The notes beneath the pieces were generated by a model. It saw only the letters and a program-made list of their open reading frames with translations, did no database searches and was not told the origin of the DNA. From contig CAJNOL010000670.1 in assembly GCA_905250125.1 (NCBI GenBank), positions 5,576-69,575 of the forward strand: 64,000 nt of DNA. Reading direction: 5' to 3'. The position numbers and the translations under genes are program-made. The stretch comes from Rotaria sordida. Its lineage: Eukaryota; Rotifera; Eurotatoria; Philodinida; Philodinidae. Shown here piece after piece: positions 47,052 through 59,591 of this stretch (its first letter is position 1; the number at the start of each line of letters is the position of its first letter).

Positions 47052-50000
47052 TCAATCTTTGTAGTTAAACTCAATACGTAGAAGATATTTGATCTTGATC
47101 TGTTCGGTATTATAGACAATGTATTCATTGTACAATAGTGAACTATGTGGAATTTTTGCGGTAACACCACGACCCATTGAAATGAGAACTCCATCATCTG
47201 TATAAAAATGTTCTAAAACAAAAGATAATTTATAATTATCGACAAAAAAAAATTTTTCCGTTCACGTTTTGGATCAGGAATTGTTTGCCCACAACCTTTG
47301 GTCGATTGTGTACCAGCTGGCAATGTTTCTGCTGAAAGATTTGTCGTTTTATAACAATCATACGTATTACCGAGAGCAACTTCACATAAAAGCATTAATC
47401 CTTCAGGTGTTTCTCTTTTCGGCAAACAGTAATTTGCTAAATTATTAACGGAAAACTATTCATTAGATCAAAGAGAAAAAGAACTTACCACTCCTCGAAG
47501 CCATATCAGCAAAATAGACACCTTTGCCGAACATGTAACCTGTCTAAAATAAATAAGAAACGTTTTAGAATTTTTTACTCTTTAAAGTAAAATCTGATTG
47601 ACTGTGTCTGATGATGTCCTTGTTCTAATCTTACAGAAAAAATTATCATTAAAATTGTTTTACAATTAAAATCACTAGCAGTCATACCAGAGAGCATCTA
47701 ACTATCGCAAACTTCCAAGAAGAACAAAAGAGAATATTTGATTATTCAAACAAATACGAAATTTCCTGCATTTTTTTCTGAAACTCATCACATTGGAAAT
47801 TAACAGATTTGAATTTTTCATTCAGGATTGGAGTCCCGACTTTTCTTTAAATCTCTTAGATTATTAAAAGAGAACACCGTATTGATTGTTTAACTGACCA
47901 TTGGTGCTTCGGGTGGAGCTATACGTAATCCTTGACTAAGAATTCCAGCAAAGTTCGTTATTCTCGAACCATGCCATAACAATTGATGGTTTTTAAGTTT
48001 TTTTCATTTTTGAAAACGATCATCTTCGCCTTCTCGTATTATTTTAAATAATTCTTTCAATTTTAATGTATATGTATTATGTGTCGATGCATGTGTATTA
48101 ATCATATATTGTTCAATTCGTTTGAATTCTTCTGTATTCTTATCGATAGGTTCAATTATACATTTTAATTTTTTATAATGGACATCAATTGGATGTTCAT
48201 CTTTTTCATCTATCGATCCTTTTAACATTGAATAGGCTATTTCAATTTCAAGTAAATTATCAATCATTTGTGTTTTTGATTGAATTAAATCGATATTATC
48301 AAGAATTATTGGTTTTTTAAGACCAAAATTATGTGGAATAAGTGTATAAAATCGATTAGTAGCATCAACAATTGATGTTTTATTTGTTGAACCACTTGTA
48401 ATTAATGTTTGTAATTCAGTAAGAACTTGATAAGCCATATTTAATTGATTGCGTGAAAGTTTACCTAAAGGCATTTTTGTTAAATCAATTTCGAATGATA
48501 GTAATGTTTCTTCCATTGTCTTAACATTAAAAATCAAACGGATTAGATCTTGCACAGATTGTGGTAGATGAGAACGATTTTTTGAATTTGGATCATTCAA
48601 CATTTTTTGTATTTGATCATTATCACCATGTTGTCCAAAATCGATTTCTAATGGATAATGTTTATTTGGTAACTTTTTAAATGTTTCTTGATCGGTCCAT
48701 TGATTACCAGTTTTATCAAAAAATATTCGATGAAATGCATCAATTGCTTCAGATTGATCATCATATTCATCTATTTTTTTACTACCAAAAGTTGTACCAG
48801 TACGACCCTTAGAAAATTCAAAAAAGAAAAATAGATGCATTGAATATAATTTATGTAGAAAAATCACTTATCATGCACGAAAAAGAAACCATTTTTTGCC
48901 ATTATCATCTTCGAGTAATTGAATTTTGTAATATGAATTCGTATCACGAGTTATATCGACCATACCAAGTACAGCCGTAAAAATACCACCAGTTTTACTA
49001 TCTTTCAATACGTGACATGTTTCTTCAAGTCCTATGATAAGCAAAATCATTTTCGAATATATCTCATAGTCTATTACAATGAATCAAATGAACGCTATTC
49101 AAATAAAACACAAATATAAAAAGTTCAGATCATGTCAACCCTGTTTAGGCATGATTCTAGTTTCAATATCATAAAGTCTAACGTTTATGCTCTTGATTCA
49201 ACTCATCTTAGAATCATAAATAATCTTTGCATTTTTTGTGACTTACCAGAATCAGGATCAACTGCAACACCATCATTTAATTTCATAGTAACTTTTCCCG
49301 GTATGAATTGTTTTGATCGACCTATAACAAAGATTCAAAGTCAACGCTCGAAATGATTCGAACAAAAATACTTACCGACAGATTTAAATGTGTTCGATGA
49401 TTTTCGTTTTATTTTTTTCTTTTCATGAGTTTGTTGTTTTCGAATATGTGGTAAAATACCCCAGGTCGATAATTTCAATTTTTCCATTACAATTGATGGT
49501 CGATCATTAACTATATCATCCAAGAATTGTTCTGGAACAATATGAATTTCGAATGTTTGTGCATTTTGAATTCTTTTATTTCCTTTTTGTACTTCATCTA
49601 TTGAACAATCATAATAATAAAAAATAAAATAAAATATAAATAAGAAATAACCTTGTGTACTAATAATCACATCAACTGTTTTGTCAATAGTCGAAACAAT
49701 TGTTGCACCTAATTGTTCGATTTGTTTTTGTAAAGTGCTTGTTCTCTTTGATAAACGACCGACTAATGCAACCGAATAGTCATTAAGAGGCAATTTTGGA
49801 TCATAATCAGGTCTAAAATAATATCGTGAAATGAAAATTTCTATTAGAAAAAAAAGTCATTTACTCTTTAATTTCAACTATTTTGTTCATCAACTTCGGT
49901 TTCTTGATGATTGGTGTTATGATCCGATCTCGTTTTGTATATTTGTAGTTTTGCCTACAAAATGAATTAAGAAAACAATAATTGAAAGGCGTGTGAGTAT

Positions 50001-51781
50001 ATTATTTCTTATTGCAAGCAGTAAAATATTGGCTTTTTATGAACAAAAAAAAACTTACAACATGTTGTAGGTTTCTTTGATTTTATCTGGCATTTCAAAT
50101 GATCTTCGTTTAGGTAATTGTGTTCAATAAGAACATTTTGTCCATTCGGGAGTGTTGCCTGTACAACGATAATTTGTATAACTAAATATCGAAGTTGACA
50201 AAAAAAGATCTCAACAAAAATAAAATGATCTACTTGAAAACAAGAAAACCATTACATTCGGACATGGTTCAAGTGCACCGAATGCCATATAATCAGTCAC
50301 AGCATCAATTAACTAAAATAATTGATTAATATGATTCAAGAAAATCATTCAGATTACATTTGATTCTCCAGAAACTGGTTTTTGTGCATTAAATTCAAGT
50401 AATTCTTTTAGAACGTCGTTGGGGATTTCTTTTCGTAAATTATCTTTGTAAGTCCATAGAAGTTCACATTGTTCCTGAAATCAACGAAAAGAAATTCTCA
50501 AATATGACTAGAAAGTCAATAACCTTTTTGAGACGTGTCTCTTCTTGTTCATTCAAAGTTTCTAATGTCGTATCTTCAATTTTTGCTTGTTTTTCTTTTG
50601 TCGATTCATCGTTTATCCTTACACCTTTACGTTTTTGTTTTGAACTAGTTGATGTACCAAATTTCTCTTTAAGTTCCACTTGATCTTCATTATTCAAATC
50701 AACAAAACCGAAAAATCTCGAATAAAAACAAAAAAAAAGAATTATTTCAGAAATAAATTCAATCAAGAATACGAACAATTCAGCATTGCCAAAGAATCCA
50801 AGATCTTTTTTCATGTGATTAAAACAATCTACATGATACCATTCATCAGTTGATCCATAACGTCGTGATCTTTTACTTGTGTAATTTTTTCTCGATAAAC
50901 GTAATGTATCTTTGTCAATCGATGTGTCACAACCATGACATGTACTTCGATTTGATTTAGCATATTCAACAGTGAATGTATTGTTCGGATCATTTTCATC
51001 TAATAGAAAAATACATGTTCTATCAGATTATCATTTTAATTAAAATAAGAAAATAATTTCTTCATAGGAATTCAATTGAGAGCAGAAACGATTCTGTTTT
51101 TTTTAATTCTAGTTTTAGTGTCGTAGATACAAGGTATTTTAACAGACCGATTTTTTTCTCTCGATCAGCTAAGCGTGATTAAAAAAAAGTGATAAACAAA
51201 CAAATATGTCAAAATTTCGTCTCTATCTTTAAATGTTACGTCACACAGTGCATTCACTCGAACAAAATTTTAATGAGATAGTAATCAATGTCGACATCAA
51301 TTATTGATCAAGTACAAATTATCTCAGATATTTTATTAAAATAATTAAAAGAACTCAATAAATATCAAATATGAAAGTGTATATCTCGATCTTTACGTTT
51401 TTTGAAATTTGCAGAACACTGCTCTGCTAAAGGTCGAATATAGACTTATTCAATAGTATTGTAGAATTTTCTTGAATAAGATTACGAATTTTATCTTGAT
51501 CTTCCCAACGTAAATCATCAAAACCTTTCATAATTTTTACATCAATTAGTTTCACTTTTTTAAAAAAACAATCCGTATGATACCAATTGGGAACCTAGCG
51601 AAGAGCTTATTTTTCTTTTTTTTGAATATTATGTATGACAGACTTTGCCGTCAAATTTCAATGATTGAACCATAATTGCAAATCGAAAAGTGTCTTTATC
51701 GATCGTTGATTGACAACTTTTGCATTTTGATCGATCAGATTTTGAATATTCAACTCTGAATATTGAATCGACACCAGACAT
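47052..51781 (-). pseudogene. PARP1: PARP1 (poly(ADP-ribose) polymerase 1), apparently disabled
   Basis: Every PARP1 domain is present in order. PARP zinc finger 1 ([22 protein letters not shown]) and finger 2 (VEYAKSNRSTCHGC, WYHVDCF) are followed by the PADR1/Zn3 region (DYMAFGALEPCPN, EWTKCSY), a BRCT domain (VALVGRLSKRTSTLQKQIEQ), WGR, the helical regulatory domain (LPQSVQDLIRLIFN) and the ART domain. The ART has LLWHGSR (His), GKGVYFADM (Tyr) and LYNEYIVY (Glu), so the H-Y-E triad is intact. Three lesions break the frame. A TGA at 50124-50126 in PADR1 follows KCSY. At the WGR Trp the exon reads GCA TGA TAA with no GT donor (48868-48873). A TGA at 48004-48006 lies just before LLWHG. The enzyme would poly-ADP-ribosylate proteins at DNA breaks. 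With these lesions no full product is expected; assembly error is the main alternative. Confidence 0.85.
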
Positions 51782-53211
51782 ACTTCAGTCTTACCTTCAA
51801 ACGATGGAATTGCAATAACAAAAGCATAATACTTCACTTAACTAACATGGTCAATATTGCCTTGTAATGATGAAATTACCTGTGACAGAACCCATAGAAA
51901 TCCTATGTTTGCGGTTATATTTCATCAACCAATCGTATGAACACATTTTCGAATCGACAAATATGATTTATTGAACTAATGAGCAATGAAACAAGGCAAC
52001 AATACAACAATTCATCTGAGTTCAATGAGAAATGTTTAGAAAGAATGGAATCAATGGAATATTGTTCATATGCGACACCTACAATTGACGCGACCAGAAT
52101 AATCATCAGAATATTTTTTTCATGATTCTGCATAATATTCTAAAGGAGTCTTCTTTTTTCTTGTAGAGCGAATCGAGGTTATCGAAGTCTGAATCTATGA
52201 TAATCAAACAAGATGAATCAAAAGAAACAATTTTTTCTTGATCATTGGAGAATAAAAATCAACGACCACCTATCAACTCATATCTTTTCACTTTCGCCGA
52301 ATCGATTTTCTCCTCGGCATCCTAAAGGAAAACAGAAAGTGACTCAAAATTTCTATCCGAAATTCATAAATCTGTAGACATATGCTTAGAAACCAGAGAT
52401 GGAATTGGTACCGATCTGGAAAAAGGTAGACCGGTTCCATCTCTACTAGAAACATCTTGTTACGAGGCAATGTGACTTCAAGAGAGAGTCATTGATTTTC
52501 TTTAGAAAACTACGGATACAATTCGAAGTTCACAGAACAAATAACATAAAGAGGTTCACATAGATTTTTTTTTCAAAGCACTAGAACATGAACATATTGT
52601 CTCATACAATGAATTCTTCAATAACTTATTGCAAAGACATTATCAAAAATCTTTTGAGACTTTGCAATAACTTTCCCTCAAATTATGATTGACACAGAGC
52701 ATCCTTACCTCTTTTTCTCCCTTTGCCAACTGTGTAGCATGTTAAAATCAATTAGGAATCAAATGAATCTGACGTTACTCGATGCAGACGTATGCCTCTT
52801 TCGCCTTGCCTATGCAACTGAAAGAACAACTCAAATCTGAGAAAATCGCAATTACAGAAGCAAAAGATAAAGAAGAAGGAGAAATGTCGTCGTCGAGTTT
52901 CTTGGGGCTTCCGTTCACATAATGAAGCACTCTCTTCAACACGAATTGGATGTCTATCTATAATCATAAATGTAATGAGAAATGTTTTTGCAACGAATGC
53001 AGCCGAATTCAGTGGTTTGCCACAGACATTGGCAGATATGTCGAAAAAATCGCATTATCGTCATAGACCGTGACGAACATTTCGAAATGTTGCTCATTCG
53101 ATCCCATCACAACAGAGAACACGTTTCTAACCAGTGATAGGATTTAATTTCTTCACACTAGTATTGCTTTCAAATATAAAATGATGCATTAGTAATAAAA
53201 AAAAAGAACTG
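51782..53211. other. Intergenic region upstream of PARP1
   Basis: No gene is recognised. A short hairpin lies at about 52392-52443 (AGAGATGGAATTGG against CCGGTTCCATCTCT). Presumed promoter of PARP1 lies in the first few hundred bases on the minus strand. Confidence 0.45.
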
Positions 53212-53371
53212 TGCGTTAGCCGGGAGTCGAAAAGTCTCATTCACATGGAATATGATTCGCTAATAAGTATGAGAATAATAATTTAAACAGAGGTATCACG
53301 TTATTTTGGATCAAGACTTCCCGGGTCGGCTGCTTGGAAGGCAACCATGCTAACCGTTACACCACTAACGC
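53212..53371 (-). tRNA. tRNA-Gly(UCC) gene interrupted by an 88-bp insertion
   Basis: On the minus strand, 53371-53320 reads as the 5' 52 nt of a eukaryotic tRNA-Gly: acceptor GCGTTAG, D-arm with GGTTAGCA, anticodon loop CTTCCAA with anticodon TCC, then CCGGG of the T stem. 53231-53212 supplies the rest: TTCGACT loop, CCCGG stem strand, CTAACGC acceptor strand and discriminator A. Joined, 72 nt give a complete cloverleaf with perfect acceptor and T stems. An 88-bp insert (53232-53319) separates them exactly at the T stem/loop border. That is not the canonical 37/38 intron site, and it splits the B-box promoter, so the gene is probably not expressed. Confidence 0.85.
53232..53319. mobile_element. 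88-bp insert with short inverted ends inside tRNA-Gly
   Basis: The insert begins AAGTCT and ends AGACTT, a 6-bp perfect terminal inverted repeat, and has an AT-rich interior. It has no coding capacity. A target duplication is not clear. It could be a very small MITE, or filler DNA from break repair. Confidence 0.6.
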
Positions 53372-54770
53372 TCAATATTCTACAGCAATTTATTCCGGAT
53401 CGTTATTGTTTTTCTTTTCTATCCTGGACGAGAATGAAAAGAAAGCTGCTCAAACTTATCGCCAGATTCGATGTTATTCTCTATCATCTCAAAGAAAGTA
53501 TAAAAACTAATCAAAATAGTTTTTGATCATTTATTCTTTTTTGAGTATAATTATTTGAACACTGAACTAGTTATGTGAAAAACTAGCTAGTTCATCTAGG
53601 AAGTCAATGTGAAATTTCTAATATTCAGTTAGCAGCAAAGAGAATAAACAGAGATGCACTTTTCGAGTAACTATAAATTCAATCATCATTCATGTACTAG
53701 ATTTGCAGAAACTCCTGAAATTCAGTTTTACTTAGTGACTTAAATTACAGTCAACTAGACTCTTCGACCAAATCTATATAATAAACTTAACTTTTCAAAA
53801 GATCCTCTCTAATTCATCAGTAATTGTAAGCGATTAGTAGATAGTGTATATTGATAGTGAAACTAGAAGAATAATAGTTCTCTGTTACCTAATCATGCGA
53901 TGGACTTGAATCATGCTCGAAAAATCGCGTTCGAGATTTGATGCTTTCTCGAAATTCAAGATTCAACTTTCAAAATTCTCTAACGTGATCTCAATTATTG
54001 TTTTTTTTACAAAGATATCTAGAAGACACTGTCTCTCATACACTTTCATAGAAAAAGTGCAAGTGTTGGCAAGTTTGATGAGCGTAGAGCTCATGGAAAA
54101 TAGAATCATCTCTTTTTCACATCTGCATGTCATGAAAAAATGTTCAGCGCAATCCCTACGAGATTGATATGTGAAACATGATGGAATTATTTTAGTTGTA
54201 AACAAGAACCGATGATTCCTCGAATGAATACAAAGAATGATAGAATGAAATAGTATTTTCTTCTGCTGCAGAAGACAACAACTATCTTTCAAGATGATTA
54301 TATATAAAAAAAATTTTTATAGCCGCCAAGAATGTGACCTTTATTCATGAACTTCGTTTTTTCTCATGAGTTTTCCGATGACAAAATTAAGCGTTCTTCT
54401 AGTAATAATGATATTTGTACAGATGTCAAACAATGTTAGGTCATATTGCTAACTTCTAAACCAATCAATTTTTTTTTCTGTTAAAAAAAGCGAAGTCTGA
54501 ACTACAAATTTTGGAGCAGACTTGTTTTTCCAGAACTAATCGACGAAGCAGGAGAAGCTAAGGGCTAAACACCTCTAAAAAAGTTCTTGCAGCTTCATTT
54601 CCGCTCAATAGCATTTTCTATTCTCTGTTCATGTTTTCATATAAGAAGCAAAATGAAAACGCATATTTAATGATCAATTTTAGAGCGTAAAGAGCACTCT
54701 TTTCAATGGTATATTGGAGGTTAAATTTAGTCTTGAGTTTTTTTTAGAAAAATTTAGCTATTTCTGAATG

Positions 54771-54814
54771 AGGGTATGAGTGTTCTCTATTGACCTATAC
54801 CCACACCACACCCA
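54771..54814. repeat. Weak telomere-like hairpin
   Basis: A GGGTATGAGTGT arm, the spacer TCTCTATTGACCTAT, and an ACCCACACCACACCC arm. Confidence 0.5.
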
Positions 54815-55831
54815 TATCTTATAAATTGTACAGGGATGATGTTCAATAACATTACTTTCCAAACATCGATGAAAACTTAAACAACATTCACCATTGAACG
54901 TGAAAACTCGAATTTGAACCAATATAATCTTATATGTTTCCCATAATAAAACGGTAAATTTTCTCAATTTGTCTTTTTTCAACCCATCCTCATTTAATAA
55001 TCGATTGCGTGCAGTTTATCTTCGTACCGAAAATGTGTGACAGCGAAATAAATCATTTCGTGAAATGTGTGCAAGCTGATACAGAAGAACAAACAATTAG
55101 ATTCATTCATGTAGAATGCGACTTATCGAATACTTTGTGACTCATATCACTAACAATGGCTCTACTCTGTAAAAAAAAATGTCATACTGAACCATAAAAG
55201 GTTCTAGATTTGGGTACCATTTTCAGAACCTTTTAAGGTTCGAGCATAATCCGGTTCTATCTCGAACCTTTTTTTTTCTTCTTTCAAAAATGGTTCTAGC
55301 CTAGTAAAAAGCAGTCCACTCAACACACTTAATCTAGTACTGTTGATTAGTTCTATATCTAACCCTTATTTTCATCCTTAACTCTCTATCCCTATATCTA
55401 TAACGCCTTATTTCTACCTTCTAACTCTTTATATCTAAATCTAAGCCCTTATTTCTATACGTAACCCTTAGTTAGAGATGGACCATTGATACTTAACGTA
55501 AAATGAAATTAAGTTTTATTACTTAGCATTTAATATTAAGTTTTGAGTTTTTCAACTAATACTGAATTCGCTTGAAATTGAGTGGTTTAATGATTAGCGT
55601 GAGACAAATACAATTTAATTTCGGTTTTTTTGGTCAGAAGAAGGCTAGTTTATGAAAATAACGGTATTCCATAAAGTGTGAACCAAGCCTTTCGGGATCA
55701 AGGAATGCAATTCTTCTGATGAATTTTCGAAGTTTATCTACTTCAAAATTCCACTAGGGAAAGGCGATTTCTCGAAAATAACGATATTTTATAAAGTTTC
55801 ATGGGAAGTCTTGAAGGTGGAGAAATCATCT

Positions 55832-55979
55832 TGGGTGTGGGTGTGGGGTGGGTGTGGGTGTGGGTGTGAGTGTGGGTGTTGGTGTGAGTGTGTGTTGGTG
55901 TGAGTGTAGGTGTTGATGAAAAGGACACCCACACCCCACATCCCACTTCATACCTCACACTCACCCACACCCACACCCT
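55832..55979. repeat. Telomere-like palindrome
   Basis: About 80 bp of GGGTGTGGGTGT/GTGAGTGT units, spacer TTGATGAAAAGG, then about 55 bp of CACCCACACCCC/CTCACACTC units. Confidence 0.85.
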
Positions 55980-56468
55980 GAGTGGTTGTTGATGCAATGC
56001 GCGAAGGAAAATGTCGTACCGTGATTGGAATGAATTTTCTGAAAGTGGCTGACCAATCGAACGTGGCATATGACTACCATATGTTCCAAAAATTTCTCGA
56101 ATTACCGCAAGTTGATGAGTAGCTAAACGAAGATTGATTTTTTTTAGTTTATATTTAAAAAATGCACTCTACATTATTCATCAAAGGTGATCTTTCGATC
56201 AGAATCTTTCTTACAGATGTTATGCTTAAACAATTTTTATAACACGAGATATCTTTTTGAGAGCACCGATTCTTTCTCGAGAAATGTAATCAAACTGACT
56301 CATATTCTAACTCATTAAATATATGCTGATTGTCAGAAATATTAAGGACCAATCCACAATCGTCACTAGATATAGGTAATCCTAACTGCACAAATATCCT
56401 AAACGCAAATATTCATGCAATTCATGTTATTAAATAATCAGCTGATCGCGTTTTTTAATGCTATTCAG

Positions 56469-57064
56469 GTCCCAAAATATCAGGATGCGAATTCGCGTCG
56501 CCCAGACTCAAAGGGTTAACTAACATTCAATTTCTCTATTTGACTCAATGTTCAAAGGAACAATACCAGCAAATTGCTCCTGACAATCAACCTCATTTAA
56601 CTCATTGTTTTTTGTTATTAGCACCATGTCAATTTTATGAACGAATTCTTTTTGGACAAGTACGTTTTCCTCATCTTATATCAATTGGTTGTCCGAGAGG
56701 TGCTTTCATTTATTTACTGAATACAACACATACTACGAATGGAACAATTCGTCAGCTTCATTTACAATCAACATCACCAGAAATTCTTTGTAAATTTATT
56801 GAATATCTTCCTCGTACTACATCATTAACTATTAATTATTTCTATAAAAATTATTCATCTTCTCCAACATTATTTACAAATTCACATATTCGTCATTTAA
56901 CTATTTTTTATCCTCAATCATCTCAATTGTATCTTGAACAACTTCTCTTATCGGTTGGATTTTCTGATCTCACTTATCTTCGTATAACGTTTGATACGTG
57001 TAACTTTCCACAATTAGCTTGTATTCTGACAACATTCTCATGTTTAAAACATATTATTCTTTGA
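56469..57064 (+). CDS. Leucine-rich-repeat-like protein fragment (F-box/LRR type?)
   Basis: An open frame follows an acceptor-like ATTCAG at 56463-56468 and runs about 198 codons to the stop at 57064. It shows loosely repeated Leu-rich segments: LKGLTNIQFLYLTQC, TIRQLHLQS, IRHLTIFYPQS, FSDLTYLRITF and FSCLKHIIL. These resemble the LRR halves of F-box proteins, which are numerous in bdelloids. There is no Met near the start, no F-box and no upstream exon recognised, so it is either a 3' exon whose first exon was missed or a 5'-truncated relic. Substrate or partner is unknown. Confidence 0.45.
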
Positions 57065-57802
57065 GTAAATACATTTCCTTCAGATTTCATTTTGATCGCT
57101 ACCCATCTTATAAGTTCTTGGTTTAGATCATTGAATTATGAACGTTTTATAAGTAAATCTAAGCATGAACAAGCTGCTCTAATCAACAACACCAAGATAC
57201 ATTGAAGTTCACATACCAATTCTATTTGAATTTTTTTTTTGATATTTTGATTTTTTATGTGATAGTTTGTCAAGATAATCGTTTAACTCTTTTCAACTAG
57301 CATGATGTTGTGAAAGGAAATTGATCTGTCCCATTCTCTGTACTTGTCTTTTTAGCTTATTGAACATAATATATGTGATGAAAGTCATGAAACATGTTAA
57401 ATATCACCTGAACGGTTATCATTTAAACATTTCATAATCATATGATAACCAATTACGTAAGTAAATATGTGCGTTTCGTCAATTATATTTAGAGACGTAT
57501 TGATGTCGTCGAAATAAACAAAATCAACCTTCCAGAAATACTACTTATCAGCTAAACTCAACAATTAATTCTAAAAATTTCTTTCAGTGCGTCTCAGTAA
57601 GAATCTCCTTCATCATATGAACAAATTATCAATAATAATGTTTATACTGATATGACAAATCAAGGTTAAATTGATTTTTTTCAAGAAAAAAGAAAGTCTT
57701 CAATTCTTGTGAATCATGTTTTTATTTAAACATGACTTTAATAAAAATCAACAAAAAAAAAAGAAACGAAGAACAGATTTCTATGATTTTTTTCGTTGAT
57801 AT
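57065..57802. other. Intergenic region, nothing seen
   Basis: AT-rich sequence between two convergent 3' ends; no gene or repeat recognised. Confidence 0.45.
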
Positions 57803-58364
57803 TTAAACCTTGTTGTTCGTTATTGCATGAAATGCTGCTGTGATCTTGTAATTGAGCACTTGAAGAAATTCGTCGAGATTCTGAAATTTACTGAATGAAA
57901 AATATTAAAAACTTATTTCTTTAAGTCAGATGGCAACTCACCCATCATGTGTAACATGATTGTTTGATGTAACTTTAAATTCATCATCAATTTTCTGTTG
58001 ATACTGAAACAAACATACAATTTATAGATAAAATATTTTTTTATTATATCTTTTACCAGAATATGCACATAAAAATTTTGAAGATCGGTATAAACTTCTA
58101 ATTGTAAAATAATATTGCCCTTCACGTAATTAATGAAAATGTTTTCATTTTGTTTTTCATAACAAAAAAATTCACTTGGCTACAAGATATAAATAAATAT
58201 ATTAAAGCAATACGATTTTTTACCTCATTTGTATGTTCAACCAGAAAATTCTTGTTTAACATATACCAATACCAGTATAACACAGATATCAGGTATTCTT
58301 CACGTTTTTCATAGATCAATATATAATGGCTGTGAATGTACGATAAACTAGGATAATTAGCCAT
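57803..58364 (-). CDS. Unrecognised four-exon protein, 137 residues
   Basis: Exons 58224-58364, 58057-58179, 57942-58003 and 57803-57890 have GT-AG introns of 44, 53 and 51 bp and sum to 138 codons. The protein starts MANYPSLSYIHSHYILIYEK, then has FFCYEKQNENIFI, LQLEVYTDLQNFYVHIL, KIDDEFKVTSNNHVTHDGKF and ends ITAAFHAITNNKV. It is Tyr/Asn-rich, with no signal peptide, no Cys framework and no membrane helix. An alternative acceptor for the last exon (57877) gives a less protein-like tail, so the model used the first acceptor. No family was recognised and no function is proposed. Consistent short introns and frame conservation argue that it is real. Confidence 0.6.
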
Positions 58365-58857
58365 GAAAAATCTAAAAAAAAGTGTTGAAATAAACCCATT
58401 ATTAGAAACATAAAAAACTCTTCTGCATCACTGTTATTCATATGAACACACAGATACATATGTAATGATAGTAAAAAAAATATTTCTGTGAAAGTTTACT
58501 CTATATAAGTTAGTTTATTTGCTGCATTATTTTTATCCAAGTATGGAATTATATTCAATAAAAGAAAATGATTCGTTCTTATATATCAGTTATTTGTCCT
58601 CGTCAAAATGATATATCTTTAATATTTATATATAAACGAATAGATCACACTAGTGTGTTTTCTATTAAGTCGGATAGACTTAAGGCTCTGGTACAATCAT
58701 TCTTTTCTCTTTTCTATAGATGACCTCGATCTGTAGATATTTTTTTCTTTCCTTTGTTTTATTCCTCTTTCGTTTATTCGAGGACATCGAAGGGTTCCAC
58801 ATGTCTATTATATATCCAAATACATATTGTTTTGTGTGCTTTCTTCTTTCTTTGACG

Positions 58858-58967
58858 GTGTGGGTATGGGTGTGGGTGAGTGTGGGTGTGAGTATGGGTG
58901 TAGGTGTGACTGTGGAGAAAGAGAACACCCACCCACACCCACCCACACCCACACACATCCACACCCT
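58858..58967. repeat. Telomere-like palindrome
   Basis: GTGTGGGTATGGGTGTGGGT-type arm, spacer with GGAGAAAGAGAA, then CACCCACCCACACCC arm. The spacer again contains AAAGAGAA, as in the copies at 26054 and 60499. Confidence 0.8.
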
Positions 58968-59550
58968 TCATATAATGACTTTCAATAATCTGAGGGATTG
59001 GCAAAAATTCACTCTCAAAATCTAGGTAGTTTTCAGGAATTATTATGGAAAAAAACTAGGATAATTTAATTTAATTTAAAGATTTATTAAATCATAATGT
59101 GCAAAGGATTTATGTTTAAAATAAATATAAGTTTAAAAACAAAATTTTTTAATTTTTTATAAATATAAATTTTCTGAAATTTATATTTATAATAAGTTAA
59201 ATGTAAATCGATATCCCAAGGTTATATTAAGATTAAGCAATTTTTTTTTCTAGATAAATAAATATGTATCATGTGCTAGATAATTTAAGAAGAAAAAATA
59301 GCGAAGTAATCAAAAAAAAAATTGATTATCTTTTCATATTTATTTATGCCTATACTGTCGATGGTTTCCACCAAAACAAGTAAAACAAAATACTTTTCTT
59401 AAAAATATATTTTTTATTTTTTCTAAAGATAATCTACAATATAATTGAATGTATTAAACAAAATGGAGATTATTACAAAATCGAATACGAAATTAATGGA
59501 AAACATTACTATTGAAATTAAAAAAACCTAGAAAAAGAAAAAGAAACTAG

Positions 59551-59588
59551 GAGTGTGGCTGGGTGTCTTCTGTTCTAATACACCCACG
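59551..59588. repeat. Weak telomere-like hairpin
   Basis: GTGTGGCTGGGTGT, spacer CTTCTGTTCTAAT, ACACCCAC. It abuts the integrase relic that starts at 59592. Confidence 0.4.
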
Positions 59589-59591
59589 TTT

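Larger units (their letters stand above)
53372..56468. other. Gene-free region with hairpins
   Basis: No gene was recognised in about 3.1 kb. It contains two telomere-like palindromes (54771 and 55832), a low-complexity AACCCTTATTTCTA-type tract at 55345-55475, and a GGTTC/GAACC-rich palindromic patch at 55195-55275. Small open frames here have no family signature. Confidence 0.45.
58365..59591. other. Intergenic region with telomere-like repeats
   Basis: No gene recognised. It contains the palindrome at 58858-58967 and a weaker one at 59551-59588. Confidence 0.4.

Noticed and set aside
47052..51781. TGA reassigned to a sense codon, to explain stops in PARP1, the mariner and GH65.
   Set aside because: macroH2A and PARP1 itself end at TGA where the family ends, intact genes have no internal TGA, and the GH65 relic also has TAA and TAG stops. 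Pseudogenisation is simpler.
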